64,000 nt of DNA from Lycium barbarum (taxonomy: Eukaryota > Streptophyta > Magnoliopsida > Solanales > Solanaceae). Both the position numbers and the translations under genes were made by a program. The stretch spans positions 60,421,800 through 60,485,799 of the forward strand of contig NC_083341.1 of NCBI RefSeq assembly GCF_019175385.1, given 5' to 3'. Numbering within the stretch: position 1 is the stretch's first letter; every line of letters begins with the position of its first letter. The notes under the pieces were generated by a model, which was given only the letters and a program-made list of their open reading frames with translations, did no database searches and had not been told where the DNA came from. This document shows positions 1 through 14,084 of this stretch, piece after piece.

Positions 1-1345
1 TACCAAAAACTCATAATTCCGGCAAAGACCTCGGCAACTGCTACCATGCATAAGCACTGATACACATGTACTCCGACATCTCAGTAGCACAATCCACGAG
101 GGACCGCGAAGTCCATGTACCTCACGATTCTGGGAAAGACCTCAGCAACTGCTACCTCACGATTCTGTTAACAACCGCGGAAATCGCTACGCACAACCTC
201 AATCTTGGGACAACCATTGGATATCGGTCCTCACGTCACTGTCATCCAACTGAGCCCAGCGCATAACAGTGTTTCCTCAAGTATCATAAATGTATCAACA
301 ATATATCATGAAGGATGAGAATGCGTGCAATGTATGAATTCAATATCAGTAATCAAATCAATATCACAAGTACCACGCATGAGCACACCAAAAATATCAA
401 GTAAAAAGCGATACAATAAGCTACCATGGGATCACAGCTCTTCACAGTACCTCACAGGCACATAAGTAATATCAATGATAAGGCTACAAATAAGCCACAA
501 TAGAATCACAATCCTCGTATCAAACGACAACACGTAAGATACTACAAAATCATAATCAGGATATATCGATAGTCTACAATATCTACTATCTCCACATGGT
601 ATCAAGCCAACAACAATAAAACAAGATAAGTCACAACATAACGGGGTGGCTAATCCCAATCACACAACAAGGCCCAACCTAAGACGATATCCAACCCAAC
701 TTCATAGTCGAAGGTTTACATGCTTTCTCCGATAATATCATCTAGATATATGCTTCGCTAAATGAAGTCTCACCATAGGGTAAACTGTAACCTACCTAGA
801 AGACCGAACAACAAAGTCTCCAATAGTCAAACCTTGATCTTCCCTTTCCTTTGAGCCTCAAGATAATGAAAGTCTAAACATATTCAAATCATGGAATTAT
901 AATCAAGAAGAACATCAAACAAACCTTACTTCTATTCAAGACCCAAATCCCCAACCTATGGAATAGGGTTTATGAACTAGAAGGGTGAAATTAGAAATCT
1001 AAAGGTCTCAACATGGCATTAGACCTCTAGGTGATCAATTCCCATCAATATCAAGCTACAAAAATCAACAATTCACTCAAATTCGAATTCTAGGCAAAAC
1101 CCCCAAATTTGGGTATAAACCCTAACTTCCAATTCCATAAATTAGCCACTAATTAGGAAGAAGTTATGAAATAAAAGATTCTAATCATCAATTCCATGCT
1201 TAAAGAAGCTAACCCAATCAGCAAATAATGATTTAGAAGCCTAGAGAGAATAACTCATTAAACCCACTTTGTTCTTACCATTTAAGAGAAATCTAGGGAT
1301 GGATTGTTGATTAGGAAAAGCCAATGAATGATCTAGGGACAAGAT
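1..1345 (-). mobile_element. Ty3/gypsy LTR fragment (truncated by window start)
   Basis: No conserved coding sequence. The composition and motif style match the minus-strand LTRs elsewhere in the window: long A/C-rich, CATA-rich text on the plus strand, with two near-copies of AAAGACCTC(A/G)GCAACTGCTACC at about 25 and 135. The first 260 bases are GC-richer and look like the R/U5 side of an LTR read backwards. Neither terminus is present, so family and exact extent are inferred. It could instead be LTR-derived sequence of another lineage. Confidence 0.4.
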
Positions 1346-2129
1346 TGATACCTTGTGTAATGGTTCGCATTTTTGCTGGTGGGGTTAGCGCTCGGAAAAG
1401 CTACTTCGAAATCGTTGGTGCTCTTTTGGACTTTGTTTTAAAAGAGTCGCTACCTAATTTTTAGGAAATTAGGAAAACAAGTTTCGAAGGGTTTATTCAT
1501 AGACAGTGAAAAAGCCTTCGTAATCCAAAGTTATAGGTAAGGGTTCTGGTGATCCCCTAGGGAAGGTGTTAGGCACGCTAGCATTAAGGATCCGTACTAT
1601 ACGGTTAACCTTCGAATTCCATGTGTGAGTGTTTGCATGAACTGTTTATTCAGTGTTTATTACCCGCAAAAGTCTGTCATTATGCATATCATTTTTTTAA
1701 AGGAATCGAATGTATTCTATTTAAATATAGGGTACTTAGGTTCGGATTTATAATATCCGGATACAATTAGTTCCTTTCATATATAAGGATAGTACTAGTT
1801 TTTGTGAAAAGTTCATTTAAGGTATGGGGTAAATAAAATTTATTCATGCTTGATTCACACATGGTCCGGGTTAATCTGTTTAATACATTTTTTTAGAACG
1901 TCCTTATCTAAAACTTTATGATTACGGATAAATTTTGGCCATTTAGTTTACAAAAGGGGTTTTCATAAATTTAGACATATTGAACTTGTTCTTTTGAAAA
2001 ATGAATTAGGTTTTATAGCAAAAACAATTCTTTATTTATAAAAGGAGTTATCGTTTTCTTGGTAAGGCCCAGATCCATTTATTTAAGAAAATCCAATTTT
2101 GAAGTATATTTATTTTATTAACCGTTTAA

Positions 2130-2425
2130 GTCATCTGGGCTCTGGCCCAAATACTTTATCCGCTCGTCTTTAAAAACTGTGGGCTCTAGCCCAAAATTCT
2201 TTAGCCATTAGTTTCCTAAAAAAGGGGGGAGAAAACGGTCAAGTGGGCTCTGTCCCAAAACAATTTTAACCATTTGTTTCTAAAAGAAAGGCTATATGGG
2301 GTCTGGCCCAAGGTAATTTAACTATCTGTTTAAAAAAGAAAATTATGCCGACCTTGCCCCAAAATACTTTAACCGATTGCTTCTAAAAATCGTGTGGACT
2401 CTGGCCCAAAATACTTTATATTTTT
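2130..2425. repeat. Degenerate tandem repeat around GGGCTCTGGCCCAAAA
   Basis: Six degenerate units (starts near 2137, 2181, 2244, 2297, 2348 and 2393; spacing about 44-63 bp) share GGGCTCTGGCCCAAAATACTTTA and a following ACCGNTTG. Each core contains the small palindrome GGGC..GCCC. It lies inside copy A. Copy B at 13860-14010 has scattered GGGCC..AAGCCCA motifs in the matching part. Confidence 0.75.
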
Positions 2426-3241
2426 GCCGATTCAAACCCAGAAAAACGTAGCTATCTTAAAAGGAATTTGTTCAATTTACTTCTCCTCTTTTGTTTTAAA
2501 CAAAATATCACCATTTTGGCCTCAAATCCTTTTAGTCTCCTTATTGCTTAGTTTATTGAAAACGTGATTAGTCCCCTTTAAGTTAAAAAAATCAGTACGC
2601 ATATTCCTTGTTTTTGAAAATTTGTTTTAATGATCTAGAGTCAACTAACGGCATATGCACCGTTTGAAAGATACAACATTTAAGAAAATTTGAACAACAT
2701 ATATAACATAGGAAAGATAGACTAGGGGTGTACCAAACCCCCAGCAACCATTTTTATCCATGGTTGGGCCTTCGTATCATTTTCACCCATGGCTTTCAAA
2801 TATATACTTGCTTCCCTTTCTTTTTCGCGGACTCAGTAATTTTGAAAGAATTTCCCTATTGGGCCCCTTGGCCCAATAGGGTGGCTGGACCTCGGCCCAA
2901 ATAGCCATGCAGTGAAGAAGGAAAGAAACAAAGACCCCGGTTACTTCAATATGTTACTGATCTTATCAAATGTACAGCTATACACACATATATACACAAC
3001 ATCCTACTTATTCACAAGTCCTATCATATGCATAACTGTACATACATACGAACATAGTATCCTATTTATTCACAAATCCACGTTGTATGCCTATGTACTT
3101 CCATGCCGTTAAACTCATCTCAAAAGACTTGGGTGGTGGGAGGAAAAGTCATCACCCCCTTATTCCTGATGCCGCACAAGTTCCAAGAGGTTTCATGAAC
3201 CTCTGACATGGCTGGTCACTAGGGGAAGGTTCAAACCAAGT

Positions 3242-3267
3242 CCCCCCCCCCCCCCCCCCCCCCCCCC
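3242..3267. repeat. Run of 26 C
   Basis: An uninterrupted C homopolymer of 26 bases followed by GCGCCCCC, in an otherwise AT-rich region. A 26-base G run is found at 16960-16985. See findings: such runs may be length-unstable or partly an assembly or base-calling product. Confidence 0.95.
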
Positions 3268-6200
3268 GCGCCCCCTAAACTGCCTCTCCCAACCAACACA
3301 GCCATGGAGGGCATAGACTTACACATTCACATATAGGTTTGGAATAAATAGGACAAGTTTAATGCACATACCATAAATTAATAGGAACAGGTGAAAAGTA
3401 TGGAGAGAAGAAATTGATGATCCAAGTAGATATAATACTTTAATGAACCAAGACCAAGACAAATTAGACATGAGTTAGACAAGGATGAGATAGTACATAT
3501 AGACACCATGTGATCAAATATAGGTTGAACCAAACAATCATAACATAAACAAGTATGGAGATGGCATAAAACAGTCCTGAATTAAGTAAACATGGTGCAG
3601 ATGGAAGCTAGCTGCAAGCCTCTAAATTCATGGGATAGCCTAGGGAAATTCACATAAATGGCAACCACAAAAAATACATATGAAGTCCTCATACACAACT
3701 GAGCAGGTTTATTTATACAACTAAACGAAAGCATTCGTTTTACTTACAAAAAGGGCAGTTGCAGGATCACATTATAGTGTAGTATAACCAATTAGGAATC
3801 TGGGCAAGCATGGCAAAGTTGAACACAACCAAACATTTTAAATCCAATTATCTATTTCAGGATATAGTAGTATTCAATAAAAGGAAAACAAACAACCAAT
3901 GATGACAGTAAACAAAAGCATGTCAATCTAAGTATATCTAAGAATAGTTCCCACATTCTTTTGAATTGAGTTTAATCTTGAGTCAACTTGTTGCTAGAGG
4001 GTTCATTAAGTCATCTTAATCTTCACAAAATTATTATACACTAGCTTGAATACCCAGCAGGTCATGTCATTAAGCAGGCTCTATCTAACCAGGTCACAAA
4101 ATTCCCATGAAGCAAAACAGTCAAGTAATGGTCACTTTAACACTTAGACCAAATATTAAGACTCAGACCAGCACTCAAGGGTTTAAAAAAAAAAAGACAT
4201 GACAGGTAGGTTTTCTTCCTAAGCCTGTACCAGCTTGCTTTAAATAAGATCATACAAAAATTTAATGACTTAAGCATAAGTTCAGGTTAGTGGCTTTGAT
4301 TCACACTTTCCTTTTTCTTTCTTTCAGACTTAGACATGAGACAATCACACATATTGATTAAGACTAATGTCAGCTTCATTTAGATGCACTCAAGACCTTT
4401 AAATAGGATTCAAAGACAACTCATGTGAATAGGTGACTAAACAAACTTGGATTGCTGGTAACCTTCTAAATACTTCGTCTAACCTCCTTTTAAGACTTTT
4501 GACATAACTGGGCTCTATGACAGGACTGTAGGGTCAAATATATTCATATGGCAAATATACCTCCATAGACTTATAGAGTATGCCATGACATCTTTTATTT
4601 GGAGGAAGGCACTGTGAATCAAGTTGGAATTGATTCCTCCCAATCCTCTCTCTAAGATGCGTTTTAAAAAGGCTCCTCTGTTGTTAAGTGGCTCATAGCT
4701 TGCCCATGAACACTTTTATCCCCACCAACACCATTACTGAATCAATTCCCAACCAAATACTTGACTGATATGAACACCTTTATCCCCACCAACCAAAACC
4801 TTCATTTAAACACCAATTAGTGCCATCACACATCAGGAAAACATATTACACATATCATGAGTAGGTTGTCATACACAAACTTCATTTTTTCTAAGTAAAA
4901 GATACCTAATGTATCACAGCATAGTAATTCAAAAGAGAGAGAGACACACACACACAAACCAAATAGATAAATTTGCAAAGCATCCCCATAATCTTAGAAC
5001 AAGGTTGGCACTTAACCCCTAGGAATCTATATGAGTTTTTAAACAATTTCAAACATGTCAAGAAGATAGTTAATTAGGCAGTGCTATCATGAGAGACCAT
5101 ACTAGTACTTGGGACTCAGTGACCTCATTAATGATTCTTATTATTCAAAATTAGTGTTTGGACAGTCATATAAGAACCTCTAGTAAATCCCATGGTTATA
5201 GGACATGAGACTTAGAAAGAGAAAAGAGTCCCCAGGTCCTGAAGAAAAGACAAGTGCAAGGTGAGGTCACCACGCCCACCCTTTCCTAATCTTTCCTTTC
5301 AGTAAAAGGGGAGCAAAGGCTCCACTGGTCATCACTTCCAGTTCATACCTAAGCTCACCCTTTACTCCCCAGGAACAAACTCTTCTTCTCCATTCCCCAT
5401 CCTAAACCAAATGACACCACCAAGGCCTTCCTAATGGTTAGGTAATTAATCTTCTATTTTTAATGCAACACCTCAAACATGTGACTCTATATTTTATGGA
5501 CTAAGTCATATACAAACAAAACAAGATAAAAGCAAACAAACATATGTGTTAAAATTCCCAAGGGTCAAGACTGCTCTCCTCTTATGTCTAATTCCAGTTA
5601 TGATTATGACACTACATAAATAATCTCATTCACAAAGGACTTTGACAAACTAAAAAACATATTTGCCATTTTCATTCTTTCTCACTTTGCTCTTTTATCT
5701 CTCAGGATTAGATCAAGATAAGGCAGGGGTTCTTAATTGTACATCTAAGGAATGACAGATTAGTTGACACCTTTCTTTTGTGAGGATGACACACAGTCAT
5801 TCAAAGTTAGACAAACTTCACAAAACAACACTTAACCCCATCAGTTTAGGCGACCACATAGAGAGATCATTCATGATTGCATATATGAACACTTAGTGTT
5901 GGATCAGTTACTATAATTCACATAGGTTTATCCTATTTCTGATTAATGACTAACACATAGTTTAGTTCAAGCATCTAATGACCAAGCAAAATACTCATAC
6001 TAGGACTAGACAAACAAACAGATGCCTTTCATACTTCTGCTATCATTATTTTCTCAAATGACAAATGACTCAAAATCTATCTTCAACATCACAACCAATT
6101 CTAAATCCTGACTACAGACGCTGTTTCTCTAAACCTAAGCTTACTTCAGCATTCTTTCTTCCATTTTTATTCTTAATTCAATCTTATTCAAGTAAATGAT

Positions 6201-8238
6201 CTAGATAAAGGCATGAATTATTATGCTAGTGGTTCTAAGTAAAACCCCATTTAGACTTGGCTTATAAAGTACTACTCAGTAATCATGATCACATATCCAC
6301 TACACAACCACAGACCAATATAATTCATCAAGGGATCAACTTAAGCTAAACATGTTCACTCATATAACTTCAACAATCGAACACTCAAACTAAACAAGGA
6401 AGATAACAGCAAAGTGATCACAGAAACTTCAAAACTAACATAGCTCAAATCAGGAATGCTCAACAATCCAGACAAGCAATTTAAAATAATGTCAAGGTAG
6501 GCTAACTAAACACCACAATATTCCTAAATTAACCACATTCCTAAATTAGACATATCATCACCCAAACTTAAAGGTAAATACAAAGAAGCAATAATAAGGT
6601 AAAATGTTACCTTTTTATTGTGCTGCCTTGTCAAGAGTTGAACTTGGAGCCTTTGTGCTTCCAAACCCCGACTCAAACCACACAAAAAACGAAAGAAAGT
6701 CAGAACTAAAAAAAAAAGGACTTAAACCCTAGAATAAGGCCAAACCTTTTAAAATTTTACCGCAAACCTAGGGCTTGAGTTTTGATGCCCAAATCAAAGC
6801 TCTAAATTTCAAGATTTTTTTCGAACTCCCAAAACCTCTTTTTTTTTTCTCTCCCCTTTTTTTTCAGTGTTGACCAAAATTTGTTCAAAGACTTGAAATG
6901 TCGATGTGGTACAAAAGAAATTTTTAAATGCAAAATCTATTACTATGAAATTAACGGCTAGATTTCTACAAAAACGAGTGCATATGGACATATCTATCTT
7001 GTTTTGTGTAGATCCGAGCCACCAACTATGGAACACTAGGAATTAAGCCTGAAAAAAATTCAAAGACAGTAACATTAACGTCATAATCTGTGAATTTTGA
7101 CCAAGAAAAGTGAAAACAAGAGTGCATTTTACCTCGTAGGGTTGTTTGGGTAGGATTTGGAAGAGAGAGATGAAATATCTTTGAAGTTGCACCAATCTAG
7201 ACGTGCTAAAGCTAATACATGTCTGTGCACTCTGTGTTGATGCCATTTTTGGCAATCCAGCGAGGAGAGAGGGAAAGGGGAGGGGGGAGAGGGGCGCTTA
7301 GGGTTAGCAAGAAAGAGGAAGAGAGAGAAGGGGAAGGGAAAGGGTCGTTTGGAAATGAAAATATGAAAAGGGAGGATATACCCTTTATCTGTATTGAGGG
7401 GTTGGGCCGGGGTCTTGGTATGTTTTGGGATGGACTCGATCCAAGTCTTAATAATAAGACTGGACCCTTTGTTTTATATATGATATATAAGTATGTGTAT
7501 ACCTAATGTATACACATGTATATAGAGAAGGTAGATAATTTAATACACATATGAAAATTTAAAATATTGATCATTGGTAATAATATTCCAATTAAAAATA
7601 AATTAGGGCATAATTAACCCATTAAAATAATTTAAAAATGGCCAACTGTGTTAATGGGCTTAATTTTTTGTCGATATGGCCCTGATTGATTTCAATCCAA
7701 CTGATTATTTCGATTATGGCCATATTTGGATTAATTAGCGAATTTTAAAATTAAATTGCATTAATGACCTCGATTAATTTGAGCCAATGAATATGGTTAT
7801 TTTAATTAAGGCCACTAAGAGACTAATTTTACAAAAATGACCCCAATTTCCTTAAACCATGAATTGGTTAAATTTACTGTGGCCATAGCAAAAATAATTA
7901 AATAATTTAAAATTAATTTGCAATAATGACCACCTAATTGATCAATTAAAACATTTATAGATAATTGCAAATAGTTTTGACAAATTACACAATTATACAA
8001 AATTAATGATTAAGGGGTGAAATGGTTAATTTTTTTAAATTACTCAAACTCCTTGAATTGAAGGGAAATAAGTATTTGCTAATTTTGATTTTTTGACAAT
8101 TTGAACAATTAAATAAATGATTATTATTTTCTTAAACCAAATTCCTTCTTTTTATTTTGATTAAATCTAGTAAGTATCTCATAAATGTCATAAAAGTACC
8201 AATTAAGTTCTAAATAATTTGTGATGTGATGAAAGCCC

Positions 8239-9162
8239 CTTTTCACCAATTTAAAGGAGTAAAATATTGACTTGAACAATTTATAAAAATTATTTAAAAC
8301 CCTTTAAGGTGCATAGTTCATTTATTTATTATTCAAGGACTCTAAGTGATTAAAATAAATTATGAGAGGTCAAAAATTAGGTGTCAAGAACTGCCTCTTC
8401 GGTGTTCGGGGATGGCGGGACCATCCCAGAGCAACGAAATTTGACTAACCCTAATTTTTGACTGACCCGACTCATTCCACCCTTCATCTTCATATAATTT
8501 TCACATACGTGACCGGACCCTAGCTTCTGGGTTTCCTACATATCTCAGGTTATATGAAAATTCAAGCCACTTGTAGTTCGACTCAACTAAGGACTTTCAA
8601 GTGATTTGGAAGGACAGTCCTGAGATCCCCAGTGTTGTGATTGGGTTCCTCCGGACGACTATTATAATGTGACCGACTCTCTGGTCTTGAGTTCACCTAC
8701 ATATCCCTGGTCTCTGGGAATGAGGTCACATGTAGTTCGACTCGCTGGAGAAGAGTATATCCATTATGTGGGAATACCTTCAGACTTTTCGATGTGTATC
8801 CGACCGGTCGCGATTTTTAGTGAAGAAAATAAAAACAAGACAAGTTGTGGCTGAGTCTGAGATTGGATGGCTTCCAAATCCTGGCCGGAGAGCTTGACTC
8901 TCATGGGCACCCTATCTTGACCGGCTGCATAAGAAAAAGTTCCACGTTTGCTCCGCGATTTGTCTGGATCTGGTTCAGCAAGCCGGCTCCTTTCTGGCGG
9001 CTGTGTGCCTTTTCCCTGAACACTTTTCACCAATTTAAAGGAGCAAAATATTGACCGGAACAATTTATAAAAATTATTTAAAACTCTTTCAGGTGCATAG
9101 CTCATTTATTTATTATTCAAGGACTCTGAGTGATTAAACTAAATTACGGGAGGTCAAAAATT
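8239..9162. repeat. 140-bp direct repeats, 784 bp apart, around a Tat-like segment
   Basis: 8239-8378 and 9023-9162 are near-identical (shared CTTTTCACCAATTTAAAGGAG, TTATTTATTATTCAAGGACTCT, GAGGTCAAAAATT). They are the first ~140 bp of the copy A LTR type, read on the minus strand. The right copy is cut by the next element at 9163. Between them, 8390-9022 holds two diverged units with CCTACATATC ... TGTAGTTCGACTC (about 8535-8585 and 8695-8745), a pattern I associate with the region near LTRs of Tat/Ogre-type elements. No coding sequence of known type is visible in it. Confidence 0.7.
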
Positions 9163-9942
9163 TGTCACACGTTGGAGAAGAATTCAATGGTAACCCTTAA
9201 AAATCGACCCCTTAAGCCTTAAGAACGAAATATGGGAAAATGACTCAGTGTATAAGGGTTTAACACGATAAAAAGGCCTCTGACTCAACAATTACCGCTT
9301 CTGCGGCGTCGGGACTGCTACAGCGGTCCCGCTATGACGGTAATTCAGACTGTTACAGAGGCCCTTCAACAAATCACATAGCCGCTACAGAAGCCCTTCG
9401 GCAGCAACAACAGCACCATTATAACGGTTCTGGTGCCGCCATAGCGGGCACCAGACACCAGGTTACATACTCAAATTTGATAACTTGCGCTCGAAATACG
9501 ATTATTGCTTGGTAAGACCTACTCACATGCCATATACGCTACCCCCCATAAAAATGTGCTATGAACGCACTCATGGTCTCAGAATCTCCATCAGGGGCCC
9601 CGATGACTGAGTCAACCCCTGAACCTCTCAACTAGTAATCCAAACCAAGTCCCAAAATGCACCCGAGTGCATTGGAAACCAAACTGAATATGCACACATG
9701 TCCTAAACCATCGGACCTCTCGGAATCGATGGATTCCTGAAAAAGGTTCATTTACCCAAAAGTCAACTTTGAGTCAACTATTTTTTGCTTTTAAGCCAAA
9801 TTTCCCCCAAAACTTACCCAAGTCAAACCCAAACACCTCGGGAAGCGTGTTAGCGGTCCCCTCCGGTAAAATGTGATCTTAACAAGATCGAGGAAGGGTC
9901 AAAAAGGTCGAAAACGCAATAACGACCAAACGGGTCGTTACA
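9163..9942 (-). mobile_element. Solo LTR-like unit, 780 bp (TGTAACGACCCG...CGTGTGACA)
   Basis: On the minus strand it starts TGTAACGACCCG and ends CGTGTGACA, i.e. TG...CA. It contains no gag or pol. The flanks are AAATT and TAAGT, so no target duplication survives, and both termini abut pieces of the long-LTR family in opposite orientations (minus to the left, plus to the right). It therefore probably marks a rearrangement junction. The part at 9290-9460 is rich in GCTACAGCGG/CCGCTAT inverted motifs (see findings). Confidence 0.6.
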
Positions 9943-12900
9943 TAAGTGTTTAATTGTGGTTAAAATTTCATAAATTGTTTGCTATATGGCTAATAGTGGC
10001 TACAACTGAAATAATCAATTGTTAGACTAATTTTTGCCTTAATTGAAATAGCCAAATTCATTGGTTTAACTCAATTAAGGTCATTACTGTAAAATTAACC
10101 TTTAATTGCTTAATTAGTTTAATTTCGGCTTTAATTAACATAGCCAATTTTATGGTTTAGGTAAATTGAAGTCATTGTTGCAAATGTGGCCATAAATTGA
10201 AACAGCCTAATCAATTAAGGCCATGATTTCAAATTTGGACTTGTTGCATAATTAGTCGTACCTTTATTTTTGTTAATTGGTTAATTAATCACGATTTAGT
10301 CACGATTAAGGCCATTTATTTAAAAAGTTGTCCCACATATACAAACATATACATAGATATACATGTGTATACATGCATATCATGTGTATATGTGTATATT
10401 GCCCCTCCCCCTTTTATTTTTGAGTTGAGCCGAGTCCAGCCCACTAAGGCCAGACCCGAACCAATATTTCATTTAAGGAAGGGGGTAATACCCCTTTGCG
10501 CTTCACTTCGTACCAAACAACCCTTAAGAGGAGGGGAGGGTTTCTCTAAGGAAACCCTAAGCGCTGCCTCCTCTCTCCTCGTAACGTCGCTATTTATGGC
10601 AAATTTTTAGGCAAACCACGCTTTTTCCAGGCATGTGTGACCGTATGAGCCAAATCATTAATTGTTTCCTCCGTTTCTCACCAAACACGATACATTTCTC
10701 TATTTGTTCTTTATTTTTTGTGCATTAACGGTCAAAACACTGTAATTCCTTAATGGTTTTTGTTGTGTTGTGTTCGAAATCCTCGATTGCCATTGGTTTA
10801 AGATGAACCAAGTCGGATTGATATTTCTGGGTCAAATCTGACCCTTCTTTGCTTTGTTGTGATCGATCCCAAACATTGATTGTCGTGTGAAGAGACGATT
10901 CTTAGAAATTGGGAATTGTCCCACATCGAAATCAAATTAGGGTTTAGGGTTTTAGAGGTTTCTATTTAAAGGACCCCAACTTGCATTGTAACACAGTTTG
11001 TAAGATCGAATATAGCACAATATTCAAAAAATCTGAAAATACCTAGGGTTTCTAGCATTTTGCTTTAAAACCTTTAATTTTTTCGGATTAAGTTAAATTT
11101 TTAAAGTTTTAAATATTTCTCTTGTTATTGTGGCTGAGTGTGAGTTGAAGGAGCATAGGAATTCTCCAAGTTCAACATTCGAGCAAGGCTGCGCAACAAA
11201 AAGGTAAATTTGCCTCCTTTTAGTTTGTTTTTGTTTGTTTGTTTGTTTGTTATGTGTTAGTTATATGTTCTCATTTGTTATGTGTTAACTTGCTGTTTAT
11301 GTGTGATTCATGTTTAATATGGTTTAGTTTAGGCTTATCTCTTTGTTAATTATATGCTTCTATAATCATTTAGTTAGCTTAGTTAAGTCAAGTTGAGTTA
11401 TTTAGTTCTAAAAAAGAAGGTTATTAGATAGCATTAGAGATGTAGAAGATTGTTAAATCCTATCTGGTAATGCTTTATTTGATGTGGTATAACACTAGTC
11501 CTACTTGAACTTGATTAATTCTCTGGTAACATGTAGTATTATCCTTCACCTGTCCATTTGAGAGATTATGAATTGATAATTATTTAAATACTTGGTTGTG
11601 CCCTGAAGCTACTGTTAGTCATGTTCTTCTCTTTCTGAATTTGAATAGGTCTGTTGAGTTATATGACTTTGCTATTTGTTAATGTTGAATACATAGAATT
11701 CCTTTGTAAGTTGGAGAATCACCTATGGCTAAATATGTGCGTTCTTTTAATACTTATGTCTTAGAAAGAAACTATTGCTTCAAAGTTACACATGTTTCTA
11801 CTCAAGTAAACTGTAAAGATTTTAGTTTCCTCTACTAAGTCTTGGTTTGGTATTCTTTGATGTTGTTTGGTATACTAAGTCACAGTAAAATACTCAGACT
11901 GTCCTGTAATACACTTTTGAAACTAAAACTTCCTAAAAAATGGAAATGATGTCATGTGTGCTTAAGTATAAGGAGATTTAATATATGTGTCCCTTTGCTG
12001 ACCTAAATCGTTTTGTTTGAAAACCATTTGTTGACAACTACCTTAACTATGCAATAATTGAAATCTGTAATGAACTAAGAGCTTAGGATCTGGGATTTTT
12101 AATGAGATGTAGTTGGAAAAGGTTTAAATATGTTGATAAGGATCCAGTTTGTTGGGATTAACTTAGTAGTTGCTTTATTTGGTCTCTATGTGTTGGTTTT
12201 TTGTGAATCAGAGGTCTAAATCTGTATTGTGGTGCTATGTGTTAGGTCTGTGACTTCTTTAAGTGTTGAAAGGTGTAAGTAAGGAGGATGACACTTGAAA
12301 CATAGACAACTATGAGTGTGACTTACCTAGAACTTAGAAGAAGGATAGAGGACTTGGAGTTTCTAGCTAACTCAGTCCCCATGTCTCTCTTCTGAGTTGC
12401 TAGGGTTCCCTCATGGGGAAATCCACATTCCATGGGACCTTCCCAAAAGTTTAAAGCAATTAAAAGAGGTGTTGAGTTGTTCTTTTAAGGTTCAAACTGA
12501 TTTTGCAGCATTTCATCTCTCTGGGTGTATATTTTTTTAATCCTGTGAGCTTCTAGTTTATATGGTATTCGGGACTATTTCCTTTGTGCATTTTTCCTTG
12601 TGAATGGGCCTTCAAATAACTTCAAAATTGTCCTGAAATCTTGTGTGTTCTTGTGTTGTGTCATTGCCTTAAATAAGTTGGTTTTCTTCATCATGATATA
12701 CTGGAATATACCTCTGTATACCTCGTATATTCAAACTCTGCATATGCTGCATATGTAGAAGTTTGGTATATCAGGCATATCATAGGTATATCACCTATGA
12801 TAAATGCCTTAACTGTCAAAAGCTCTACATGTTAAATTGCTCTATTGATGAGTTTAGTCCTTGTGCCTTATTGGGCCCAATTTTCATTAGAATTTGTTTG

Positions 12901-14084
12901 GGTCGAGTTTGCCTTTCATGCCATATTTTGATTTGTGATTTGGGCTAGTTTGTAGACTTTGAATAAACTGCCTAGGTCTGGACTATGCTTACATTATTGA
13001 GATTGGTCCTAAGACTTATCTTCTATTTTCTTTTCTTTTTTTTGGTACTACTTTCTTATTAGTTGTTCGTTAGTATAATTAAATCACTTAAGTATCGATT
13101 ATAAGTACTTTGATTTAACACATGGGTCTTAGACACATGCTAATCCTTTTCTTTTTGTGCTCTATGTGATTCAACCTCGGGCCAATTGGGCCGTATCTTG
13201 CATTAAGCCTTGTTGGGCCAGAGGCCCAACATCATTTTTTATCCGATCCGAGGAAAGCAAATAAGAGAAGCAAATATATTGAAGGCCCAACCACAGGTGA
13301 AAATGGTCATTGGTGGGCTTTGATAGGCCCACCAAATAAAATTCTCGTTCCTCTATGTCCCTTTATTTATATGTATATTTGTGTTGTATATGTATTGTAT
13401 GTAAACAAATCTGTAGTATATTGAAACCCATGTGGATGTAGAACTTAGGAAAGACACTTAGTATCTTAGGAAAATTGTCAAACTGTTTTCAAAAGGCCGA
13501 ATAGTGATCAACTTTGCATGAAATGGAACTTAACCCGATTTGTGCTAATTGTAAAACTGGTTCAGCGATTCAAATAGAGGGCAAAACAATTTACAAAATA
13601 AAGATTGAGAAGTAAAATGGTTCGGGCTTGCTGCCCCTTTGTAGAATTCAGTAGTAAAAATGGGATTTCAAGGGTCCATCTTTATTGGACCAAAAAATGG
13701 GATTTCAAGGGTTAGCCTAAATATTGTTTAGATGGTAGAACTTGTTTTGAAAGTAAACACTTTAAACACTATGCGAAAATCAGAAATCGGATGATTTTGG
13801 GAAGTTAAGAACTGGGTTCTGTTTAAAAATGAAAATGGATATCTTTTGAACTTTAAAGGATCTTGAGATTATTGGACCAAAAGCCCACCGAACTGGAGAA
13901 TTGGAAAAGAACGAGCACTTTGGGCCTGGAAGCCCAATGTTGAATCTGGACTAAAAATGATACAATATTTTGGGCCAAGTTTGAGACGAGATGGACTCTG
14001 GACTAGACTATGAGTTGACTTGATATGAGCTTCAAATGAGTAAAATTGGGACTTAATAAAATTTGCCTTTTCTTCATATATATG
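9943..14084 (+). mobile_element. Long-LTR retrotransposon LTR/leader, copy B (5' end missing)
   Basis: Co-linear with copy C: CAATTAAGGCCAT-rich start, TA/CA microsatellite at 10325-10400, GAGTCCAGCCCA (about 10430), CT-rich block (10560-10590), TGTCCCACATCGAAA (about 10918), AATACCTAGGGTTTCTA (about 11037), then GAGCAAGGCTGCGCAACAAAAAGGTAAA (11185-11212), followed by a T-rich leader. 13150-13320 (GGGCCAATTGGGCC, GGCCCAACCACAGGTGAAAATGG) is the inverse match of 2700-2900 in copy A. The interval 11220-13130 has no gene. The 5' terminus was lost at the junction with the unit at 9163-9942. Confidence 0.5.

Larger units (their letters stand above)
1346..8389 (-). mobile_element. Long-LTR (Ogre/Tat-like) retrotransposon LTR/leader, copy A
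   Basis: Read on the minus strand this begins at about 8389 with (T)CTTGACACCTAATTTTTGACC, nearly the terminus found on the plus strand at 14085. It then has an AT-rich 'AATTAAGGCCAT' part, a TA/CA microsatellite (about 7470-7530), a CT-rich 5'UTR-like part (7260-7360), and a block at 6600-6670 whose complement (CAAGTTCAAC...GGCAGCACAATAAAAAGGTAA) matches 11140-11212 and 15716-15797. Near 2700-2900, TTGGGCC-rich text matches 13150-13320 in inverse orientation. The piece at about 1400-1620 (GTCGCTACCTAATTTTT, GGGAAGGTGTTAGGCACGC) resembles the leader that follows LTRs of Tat/Ogre elements. No gag-pol is present. The family name is an inference. Confidence 0.5.

Noticed and set aside
8669..9105. 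Frames of 61-113 codons on both strands
   Set aside because: GC-richer Tat-like repeat segment between direct repeats; no recognisable domain or conserved start.
9163..9942. Solo LTR with target duplication
   Set aside because: Five-base flanks AAATT and TAAGT differ, and the neighbours are unrelated segments; treated as a junction instead of a clean insertion.
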